Shown here piece by piece: positions 57,245 through 62,622 of a stretch of DNA of 64,000 nucleotides. Where the stretch lies: NCBI RefSeq assembly GCF_003259615.1, contig NZ_QLLR01000009.1:87052-151051 (forward strand), given 5' to 3'. Made by a program: the position numbers and the translations under genes. The notes under the pieces were generated by a model, which worked only from the letters and a program-made list of their open reading frames with translations, was not told the origin of the DNA and made no database searches. Every line of letters begins with the position of its first letter. Position 1 is the first letter of the stretch. This DNA is from Pedobacter cryoconitis. Its GTDB lineage: Bacteria; Bacteroidota; Bacteroidia; Sphingobacteriales; Sphingobacteriaceae.

Positions 57245-57384
57245 TCGTGGAAGGCTAGCACACCATTGTTTATATACAAAGAGAAGATCATCTGTTGTAT
57301 TATTCTTAATGATTGTATTCTCATCTATATGAATATTTAGTGAGTAAACTTTCTTTCTCACCCTACGGCTGTACAAACAGCCTC
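57245..57384 (-). ncRNA. Guide RNA unit 3
   Basis: Scaffold 57335-57384. Three repeat-end motifs follow: ATACAAT with an 11-nt gap, ATACAAC with AGATGATCTTCTCTTTG, and AAACAAT with GGTGTGCTAGCCTTCCACG. Hairpin 2 extends to 6 bp (GGCTGT/ACAGCC). Confidence 0.65.
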
Positions 57385-57434
57385 AAATAATTTGAGCAAT
57401 CCCCCTTTAAAACTTTAAATCCGTATTACACGCA

Positions 57435-57522
57435 TACCAATAGAGCCCATAACGGTTGTACCACCTGTTTAGATTTAGTGAGTATATCCATGATCTCACT
57501 TTGCAGCTGTACAAGCAGCCTC
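57435..57522 (-). ncRNA. Guide RNA unit 4
   Basis: Scaffold 57473-57522, hairpin 2 closed by a G-U pair (GGCTG/CAGCT). One repeat-end motif GTACAAC and one guide CGTTATGGGCTCTATTGG. Confidence 0.7.
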
Positions 57523-57567
57523 ATATTTTTAAGATAAACACAGCCTATCTTTTTACTTTAGTTAAAA

Positions 57568-57720
57568 TACAATAAGCATGCCCCGGCGTTGTATGTTTCT
57601 TAAGCGAAGCCCACCACTGTAATATTCTCCCAATAATACAAGAGATCCCATCGGTTGTATCACTAATTAAATTCAGTGAGTGCATCTTTCGCCTCACTCT
57701 ACGGCTGTACAAGCAACCTC
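57568..57720 (-). ncRNA. Guide RNA unit 5
   Basis: Scaffold 57671-57720 with a U-G pair in hairpin 2. Three consecutive repeat-end/guide pairs: ATACAAC-CGATGGGATCTCTTG, TTACAGT-GGTGGGCTTCGCTTA, ATACAAC-GCCGGGGCATGC. The sequence before the second motif (TTGGGAGAATATTACAGT) aligns with the CRISPR half-repeat. Confidence 0.7.
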
Positions 57721-57750
57721 ATATTTTTTATTTAAAAATCGGTACCACAA

Positions 57751-57868
57751 CAAAGTCGTCACGTCCCTGCTTTGTATATTTTATAGCAATCCCCATACAT
57801 TGTAAATACTGCTGAACAATTTAGTGAGTACTTAGTTTGTCTCACCCTATGGTTGTACAAGCAACCTC
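57751..57868 (-). ncRNA. Guide RNA unit 6
   Basis: Scaffold 57819-57868. Hairpin 2 carries the complete compensatory change GGTTG/CAACC. Followed by TTACAAT-GTATGGGGATTGCT and ATACAAA-GCAGGGACGTGACGAC. Confidence 0.7.
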
Positions 57869-57908
57869 TTTTATTTTTCAAAGCACGAAATAATTCAATC
57901 TGTTTCTT

Positions 57909-57995
57909 TCTCTATAGAGCCCGTAGTTTCTGTAGTATCTAATTAGATTTAGTGAGGTATTTATATTCTCACCCTACGGCTGTACAAACAGCCTC
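57909..57995 (-). ncRNA. Guide RNA unit 7
   Basis: Scaffold 57947-57995 with 6-bp hairpin 2. One degenerate repeat end (CTACAGA) and guide AACTACGGGCTCTATAG, similar to the unit 4 guide. Confidence 0.6.
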
Positions 57996-58012
57996 TATAA
58001 TTTCTTAAATAA

Positions 58013-58170
58013 CTTTTCAAATTGCAGTAAACCACAACCCCATGCCTACTTCAAGGCATGGTCTCCACTATTGTACATACTTTCAAATTGCGATAAACCA
58101 CAACAAGACAAAGCAGGGCAACACTACCAGAACGTTGTATCATACCTTTCAAATTGAGATAAACCACAAT
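58013..58170 (-). CRISPR. CRISPR mini-array A (3 repeats, 2 spacers)
   Basis: Repeats at 58134-58170 (37 nt), 58071-58104 (34 nt) and a truncated distal one at 58013-58038. Minus-strand consensus begins GTTGTGGTTTATC, has AATTTGAAAGGTAT in the middle and ends ATACAAC; ends are complementary (GTTGT/ACAAC). Spacers are 29 nt (58105-58133) and 32 nt (58039-58070). The distal repeat is degenerate, as in normal CRISPR arrays. The 32-nt spacer contains a CATGCC/GGCATG inverted repeat. Confidence 0.75.
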
Positions 58171-58270
58171 TTTATTCAAAGTTTTATTGGGCTTAAGCAA
58201 TTATATGTCCCTTATGAAATATTTAGTGAGTAAAAATCCTGTCTCACTCTACGGCTGTACAAGCAGCCTC
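58013..58270 (-). ncRNA. Guide RNA unit 8: tracr-like scaffold plus CRISPR mini-array
   Basis: Scaffold 58221-58270, then a 50-nt tracr-like region (58171-58220) with a GCTTAAGCCCAA anti-repeat, then three repeats with two spacers. The first 100 nt differ from unit 10 at only two positions. Confidence 0.8.
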
Positions 58271-58305
58271 TATAATAGTTTAACAATTACATCACAAGCT
58301 ACATT

Positions 58306-58436
58306 AGACACGATAGCGCCCACATGTTGTAATACAAAAGCAAGCACCGCACCATTGTATAAACTCTAGGCTTCACTTTCATTGAATTTAGTGAGCGTGC
58401 AATATTACCTCACCCTACGGCTATACAAGCAGCCTC
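58306..58436 (-). ncRNA. Guide RNA unit 9
   Basis: Scaffold 58386-58436 with a closing G-U pair in hairpin 2 (GGCTG/TAGCC). Then ATACAAT-GGTGCGGTGCTTGCTTTTG and TTACAAC-ATGTGGGCGCTATCGTG; both guides resemble those of unit 1 (in reverse order). Confidence 0.7.
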
Positions 58437-58453
58437 TATAATTTTTTAAAGAG

Positions 58454-58602
58454 CTTTTCAAATTAGGATAAACCATAATTGAGAGTCATCTGGTGACATT
58501 TGTTTCTTAATTGTACATACCTTTCAAATTGTCGTAAAGCACAACCACTTTTTACATAGGAAACTTGTTGTATATACCTTTCAAATTCGGCTAAGCCACA
58601 AC
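58454..58602 (-). CRISPR. CRISPR mini-array B (3 repeats, 2 spacers)
   Basis: Repeats at 58567-58602 (36 nt), 58510-58545 (36 nt) and truncated 58454-58479. Spacers are 21 nt (58546-58566) and 30 nt (58480-58509). Same repeat family as mini-array A; internal positions vary (GGCTTAGCC, GCTTTACGAC) while GTTGT, AATTTGAAAGGTAT and ACAAC are kept. Confidence 0.75.
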
Positions 58603-58702
58603 TTTATTCAAAGTTTTATTGGGCTTAAGCAATTATATGTCCCTTATGAAATATTTAGTGAGTACAAATCCTGCCTCACTCTACGGCTGTACAAGCAGCC
58701 TC
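58454..58702 (-). ncRNA. Guide RNA unit 10: tracr-like scaffold plus CRISPR mini-array
   Basis: Scaffold 58653-58702, 12 nt after the dCas12f stop. The anti-repeat GCTTAAGCCCAA pairs with TTGTGGCTTAGC of the first repeat: 11 pairs with two single-base bulges. This is what a Cas12f-type tracrRNA:crRNA needs. Confidence 0.8.
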
Positions 58703-58714
58703 AATTATCCTCAG

Positions 58715-59812
58715 CTATTCAACAATGACCTGAATGCCCGCCTTTTCGGCCTTGTAGTTTATTTTATCTTTCAGGCTGTAATAACTCCAATTTTGTAGCA
58801 GGAACGGGTCTTGCTTCGCTATTTCTTCTTTTTGTTCCTGATTAACCAAGATTAAGGTGGCAGCCTCATGTTTCACGCAAAGATCAATTAGCTTCCGACT
58901 GTACACATGTAACTTATATTCAACATATCTTTTTTCCTGATGTTGATAATCATCCAGACATTTCTTTTTCCGTTTAGTGCCATGACCGCCACGGTTAAAG
59001 GCAACTGCTTTTTTCACCCTGTGAATAGCCGCCTGTATGGCTAATCTACGATGCAGGAACTCTTCTTTGTTTCCAATGGTATGTTCATCACTTCCAATTT
59101 TAACAGTAACCGGATGTTCGATAGATAGTGAAGCTTCAGCAATAACAGAGGTATTTAATTGATGTTGTTCTTTTTCAATCTGAATGGCTGCCAGTAAAAA
59201 TACTTTACCCCGATCTAGCTGGATATGACTGGCACAAAGTTTTAACGTACCGTTCAGAATCCTGTCCAACATAATTTTTTTATCTGATTTATCTTTTCCT
59301 AAATAGGTTCTGAATGGAATCTGGAATAGCTTGAAACAAAAATTCTTGTTGTCAGGTGTACGGCCTAATTTTGAAATTACTTCTGAACCAAAAGGCAGAG
59401 GGATATTTTTCTTGTAATTTCTTAATGACTTTTCACCTTTCCAGTAAGCAGCTTTTTCTTTGTTAAAATAGGAAATAAGGGTATTGTTTAAGTTGCTTAG
59501 GATATTGGTAGGGATTTGCCCTTTAAAATGATTAGAAAGTACCCGATAGGTGGTGTTCTGACGAGACGATTTTAAAATTCCATTTTCTTCTTTTTTTTCG
59601 TCAGCAATTTTAAGCTTAATTTCTTCCGTTAAATAAAAGAAGTCCTTAACCTGTTCCTGTACAAAATGGTGGCTCATAATCATATTAGCGGAACGGAAGC
59701 AAATCCATTGCCAATTATAAAGCTGATCTTTTGCCTGTTTGATCACTTCTTTATCATCAGAATCAATCAGTAACTGAATTTTGCGGGTGATAATCATCGT
59801 ATTATTTTCCAT
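58715..59812 (-). CDS. Nuclease-dead Cas12f homolog (dCas12f)
   Basis: 365 residues. The second half matches Cas12f (AsCas12f1-like): RNA-binding wedge segment AAYWKGEKSLRNYKKNIPLPF with the family's RxYKxxIPL; GGHGTKRKKK at 275-284; YSRKLIDLCVKHEAA at 304-318; LLQNWSYYSLKDKINYKAE at 338-356. RuvC-I, normally GIDLG, reads ASLSIE (227-232), so the catalytic Asp is lost. The RuvC-II Glu strand reads TLILVNQEQ (319-327), also without Glu. The chain ends at VIVE365, exactly before the zinc ribbon and RuvC-III, about 55 residues short. It cannot cut DNA and should bind RNA-directed targets. Cotranscribed 4 nt behind the sigma factor; guide array directly follows. Confidence 0.88.
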   Translation of the reverse strand: MENNTMIITRKIQLLIDSDDKEVIKQAKDQLYNWQWICFRSANMIMSHHFVQEQVKDFFYLTEEIKLKIADEKKEENGILKSSRQNTTYRVLSNHFKGQIPTNILSNLNNTLISYFNKEKAAYWKGEKSLRNYKKNIPLPFGSEVISKLGRTPDNKNFCFKLFQIPFRTYLGKDKSDKKIMLDRILNGTLKLCASHIQLDRGKVFLLAAIQIEKEQHQLNTSVIAEASLSIEHPVTVKIGSDEHTIGNKEEFLHRRLAIQAAIHRVKKAVAFNRGGHGTKRKKKCLDDYQHQEKRYVEYKLHVYSRKLIDLCVKHEAATLILVNQEQKEEIAKQDPFLLQNWSYYSLKDKINYKAEKAGIQVIVE

Positions 59813-59816
59813 AGCC

Positions 59817-60608
59817 TTAGATTTTTACTTTTTTAATTTTGGTACAGGCGTTTGCGAATGCCTTTTGAATATAGCCCTGATTTAAATTTAATGCTGTTGC
59901 AATTTCTTCAAAACTGTATTGGAGTTCATAACGCATGTGTAGAATAGCCGATTGTTCTTCGCATAAATCCCCCTCAAACTTAAACCTATTGGTTTTTCCT
60001 ACTGTGCTCAATTTTTGGGTATTCGTCAGGATTGCTTTAAGGCATTCCAGCGTTTTTTCTACTTTTCTGGCCACCTGATAATCTGATATGCCACCGATAT
60101 GCCACGCTATACGGTCATAATTGAACGAGTACTTTAAGCACAACTGGATAAATAATTGCTGGCCATCTGTTAGGTTAGGAATTACAGCTTCTACCTGATC
60201 CCATTGCTTTTTCATTTCTTCTTCTAAATCCTGCTGAAAGAAAACATCTGGATTGTCTTCTAATTCAGGATTGTAACCGACCATAAACTCCTGATAGTTC
60301 TCTATTTCATCCAGCCGGAGCATATTACGCTGAAACCTATTGTTTGAAGTTTTATAATAGGCTTTGCAAGCATCGTTAGTTAGTTTTTTGACAAATGTTT
60401 CGATATGTTCGGGGTCAATGATGCTTTTTCTGATTAGCCAAAGTCTAAGGAAAGCCTCATTAACAATACAGTCGGCATTAACATCATCTTTAATGTATTT
60501 TACACCCTTATAATATAATGAGGGATATAGACGCTTGTAAAAAAATTCAAGACCTTTTTCGTTCCCTTCCTGAAATTTGCTGAAATAATATTGCTGGTCA
60601 GTTTTCAT
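59817..60608 (-). CDS. ECF-like RNA polymerase sigma factor with tandem region-4-like domains
   Basis: 263 residues, longer than a usual ECF sigma factor (about 170-200). Region 2 about 8-95 (FQEGNEKGLEFFYKRLYPSL, VNEAFLRLWLIR), an acidic linker about 100-130, a region-4-like HTH about 135-195 (LTDGQQLFIQLCLKYSFNYDRIAWHIG split over two helices), and a second HTH about 200-263 (CEEQSAILHMRYELQ, SFEEIATALNLNQGYIQKA). The stop is 4 nt from the dCas12f start, so both are translated from one mRNA. Likely partner: recruits RNA polymerase to sites chosen by dCas12f and guide RNA, as reported for dCas12f-sigmaE pairs. No anti-sigma gene adjacent. Confidence 0.83.
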   Translation of the reverse strand: MKTDQQYYFSKFQEGNEKGLEFFYKRLYPSLYYKGVKYIKDDVNADCIVNEAFLRLWLIRKSIIDPEHIETFVKKLTNDACKAYYKTSNNRFQRNMLRLDEIENYQEFMVGYNPELEDNPDVFFQQDLEEEMKKQWDQVEAVIPNLTDGQQLFIQLCLKYSFNYDRIAWHIGGISDYQVARKVEKTLECLKAILTNTQKLSTVGKTNRFKFEGDLCEEQSAILHMRYELQYSFEEIATALNLNQGYIQKAFANACTKIKKVKI

Positions 60609-60849
60609 AATGGTATCTTTAAGTAAGAATTTCTTAATCCTGTTTATAGTGTCATGTATGAATTTATAAAAGAGACAGGGAGCAATCGGCCTTAACCTGG
60701 CATCTTTATATACAATAAGTTGGTTAGTTGACAGGTACGAAGTAAGCAGATTATAAACGGTTTAAAGATTTTTTAGCTGATACTTATACCACTTATTTTG
60801 GGATTTTTACTAAATTTATATTTTAATTAAATATAAAAACGCTTATACA
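60609..60849. promoter_or_regulatory. Divergent control region of the sigma-dCas12f operon and XRE genes
   Basis: 241 AT-rich bp between divergent start codons. It must hold the promoters of both transcripts; I see no unambiguous -33/-7 pair. Two XRE proteins encoded to the right are the natural candidates to bind here. Confidence 0.4.
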
Positions 60850-61269
60850 ATGGAAGATTTCTATATACCTAAGGTAAAACACATTGGCAGGAATATAGCT
60901 AAGATCAGAGAATTTAAAGGGATAAAGCAAGAGGCTTTGGCTATTGATTTAGGACTTAGTCAACAGGCAATTTCTAAACTGGAAAATGAAGAAAACATCA
61001 GTGACGAAAGATTAAAGCAGATTGCTGATGCTTTGGGTGTAAGTTTGGATATTATAAAGAATTTTGACGAAGAGAGGGTAATCTATCATATTAATAACGT
61101 GCAGAATAACAATGTCACAGATAGTACCTTTGAAAATGGGTCGGCATTAAATGGTCAATTTAATAACCAGTTTAATCCTATAGAAAAACTTTCAGAACTT
61201 TATGAACGGTTATTGGAAAGCGAACGGGAAAAAATTGAATTAATCAAAAAGATTAGGAATGAAGATTGA
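60850..61269 (+). CDS. XRE-family regulator 1
   Basis: 139 residues: HTH about 12-68 (NIAKIREFKGIKQEALAIDLG, SQQAISKLENEE), a beta-rich Asn/Thr/Ser-rich middle (NVQNNNVTDSTFENG) and a C-terminal coiled coil (ELYERLLESEREKIELIKKI) that likely dimerises. Divergent from the sigma-dCas12f operon; paralogous to the next gene. Confidence 0.85.
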   Translation: MEDFYIPKVKHIGRNIAKIREFKGIKQEALAIDLGLSQQAISKLENEENISDERLKQIADALGVSLDIIKNFDEERVIYHINNVQNNNVTDSTFENGSALNGQFNNQFNPIEKLSELYERLLESEREKIELIKKIRNED

Positions 61270-61305
61270 TCTTTTGTTAATTTGGCTACTAAATCATAAT
61301 AAATA

Positions 61306-61713
61306 ATGGAAGAGGTAAAACATAAACCGTCAAAACCTATTGGCCCCAAAATTGCCAAAGTTAGGAACCTTAGGGGGATGAGTCAAGAAGAACTAGGAAA
61401 AAAGCTTGGAGGCATAAGTAAATCCGCTGTATCTAGATTGGAACAAAATGAAACGCTCGAAGATGAGCTGCTTACTAAAGTTTGTTCTGCATTAGATGTA
61501 ACTGAAGAAGGGCTTAAAAATTTAGATGAGGATTTAGCTTTATATTTAACCGCTAATTTTTATGATAACTGTAATATAAATGCTTCTGCTGGTAATTCAT
61601 CATACGGAACTTTTATTTTCAATTCAATTGAAGAAATATCAAAGATTTATGAAAAGCAACTTCAAACGATTAGAGATGAACTAAGAAAAGAGTTGAAGAA
61701 CAAAGACAAATAA
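61306..61713 (+). CDS. XRE-family regulator 2
   Basis: 135 residues with the same plan as its neighbour: HTH about 12-65 (SQEELGKKLGGISKSAVSRLE), a short NCNINASAGNSSYGTF middle and a C-terminal coiled coil (IYEKQLQTIRDELRKELKN). The two start 37 bp apart and are probably cotranscribed, perhaps as a heterodimeric repressor. Confidence 0.83.
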   Translation: MEEVKHKPSKPIGPKIAKVRNLRGMSQEELGKKLGGISKSAVSRLEQNETLEDELLTKVCSALDVTEEGLKNLDEDLALYLTANFYDNCNINASAGNSSYGTFIFNSIEEISKIYEKQLQTIRDELRKELKNKDK

Positions 61714-61756
61714 CTTACCATAACACACCAAAATAAGACGGGAATTTTACCCATAG

Positions 61757-61793
61757 AAAAACCTTAGCTATTAAATTAGCTAAGGTTTTTTTT
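61757..61793 (+). terminator. Terminator of the XRE pair
   Basis: AAAAACCTTAGCTA / TAGCTAAGGTTTTT around TTAAAT, with eight T at the end. Confidence 0.85.
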
Positions 61794-62026
61794 GCGAATA
61801 CATAGGTGGGATTTTAACAATTGCCATGGTTGTAAAATTCCCATGCAAATTTTAACGCTATTAAATTGATTTTTAGTAAGTTTGAATTGAGAGCGTAAAT
61901 GAGCGGGGGTACAAATCAACCATGCTACCTCCGCCATTTTGCTTTAATAGACTCAACGAACTGCTATTATTAACTTCAAACCATTTCACTCAACCTCTCC
62001 ACCCTGTGGATACTGATTATCTACTT
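61794..62026. other. Intergenic region, no clear feature
   Basis: Contains GAGCGGGGGTACAAATC...CTCCGCCA at about 61,899-61,935, reminiscent of a tRNA/tmRNA 3' arm but not foldable to one and not matching the tRNA-Ser end. Confidence 0.4.
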
Positions 62027-62224
62027 ATGTCATCATCTACGAACCTTCCACATATACAAAAAGTATCAATTACTAAAATCCAGATTGGATCACAGCTAGT
62101 GAACTTAGGGAAATTATTAGAAATAGAAGAACGTGAAAACGATTTCGTTTTGGTTATTTATATGCTAGACTTAAAACACGTTTTTAGATTTGAAAAACAC
62201 ACGCAACTTTACATTATAATTTAA
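62027..62224 (+). CDS. Small hypothetical protein
   Basis: 65 residues from ATG 62027 (MSSSTNLPHIQKVSITK); an upstream ATG at 61922 gives 100 residues, but the extra part looks less protein-like. Alternating basic/hydrophobic strand pattern. No family recognised. Confidence 0.35.
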   Translation: MSSSTNLPHIQKVSITKIQIGSQLVNLGKLLEIEERENDFVLVIYMLDLKHVFRFEKHTQLYIII

Positions 62225-62478
62225 TAATATTTCAATGTGAACACCGATTGTTAACTATTTAAGGTGAATTAAACATAATCTTGCGCTTTAGATTGGAGAA
62301 ACCCCACGCTCAGTAGTGGCCTGCGAAACCCCGACGTTTAAAGCCTTTCCGCTGTTCTCGCTTTTAGCATATACGGAAAGTACACCCCGGTTCCTGCCAT
62401 TTGGGGATGGTTTGTGTGATTTCTACCGGAAAAGTGATATAACAACAGTCTATAATCTGTAGTGTTATTCTATTTTAC

Positions 62479-62619
62479 TTAAACGGTCGCTAATGCTATT
62501 CCTGCAAAAAGCAGAAATGAGCAAATATCATAAGCACCAACGATCCACCCCCTAGTTTTAAATAAGCTTTTATCCTCATCTTTAAATTCAACAATTATTT
62601 CATCTAGTTTATTTATCAT
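62479..62619 (-). CDS. Small membrane-protein gene at the IS junction, possibly truncated
   Basis: 46 residues from the ATG at 62619 (MINKLDEIIVEFKDEDKSLF), with a C-terminal TM helix (DICSFLLFAGIALAT). The start codon abuts the IS left end, so its promoter or 5' part may have been removed by the insertion; the frame is open into the IS. Confidence 0.4.
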   Translation of the reverse strand: MINKLDEIIVEFKDEDKSLFKTRGWIVGAYDICSFLLFAGIALATV

Positions 62620-62622
62620 TAC

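Larger units (their letters stand above)
56836..58702 (-). repeat. Multi-unit guide-RNA array (10 scaffold units)
   Basis: Ten imperfect copies of a 49-51 nt element. On the minus strand each reads GAGGCTGCTTGTACAGCC, then GTAGGGTGAG, 11-14 variable nt, CTCACTAAAT. Spacing is 128-274 bp. Each makes two hairpins: GGCTG/CAGCC (loop CTTGTA) and GTGAG/CTCAC. Each is followed by ATACAAC/ATACAAT motifs and unique sequence. The first (unit 10) starts 12 nt after the dCas12f stop codon on the same strand. Confidence 0.85.
49219..62622. mobile_element. Putative integrated mobilizable element at tRNA-Ser
   Basis: Begins at the tRNA-Ser 3' end with an integrase, followed by T6SS cargo, a mobilization module (MobC, relaxase, candidate oriT) and the dCas12f-sigma locus. 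It lacks conjugation (Tra/type IV) genes in the window, so it would depend on a helper. The right attachment repeat was not found; the end given is simply the start of the IS4 element and may be wrong. Confidence 0.55.

Noticed and set aside
57170..57376. Minus-strand 68-codon frame within the array
   Set aside because: It runs through scaffold units 2 and 3, and the repeated hairpins explain the sequence better.
58042..58233. Short plus-strand reading frames of about 60 codons inside the guide array
   Set aside because: They cross repeats and spacers, have no protein-like composition, and lie opposite to the RNA structure evidence.
56836..58702. Array interpreted as simple satellite or integron-type repeats
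   Set aside because: Units have covarying hairpins, half-repeats matching true CRISPR repeats next door, and a fixed position behind a Cas12f gene; there is no integron integrase.
58715..59812. Active TnpB/IS605 transposon gene
   Set aside because: No TnpA, no left or right IS605 hairpin ends, catalytic residues missing, and the gene is translationally paired with a sigma factor.
60841..60853. ATACAATGG at the start of XRE gene 1 as a guide-like repeat
   Set aside because: It matches the guide-array motif ATACAATGG, but a 9-mer in AT-rich sequence is likely chance and no scaffold is nearby.
61899..61935. tRNA- or tmRNA-like 3' arm that could be the right attachment site of the element
   Set aside because: GGGGGTACAAATC...CTCCGCCA has a T-loop-like look, but it does not fold into an arm and does not match the 3' end of tRNA-Ser (TTCGAATCCCCCACTCTCCG).
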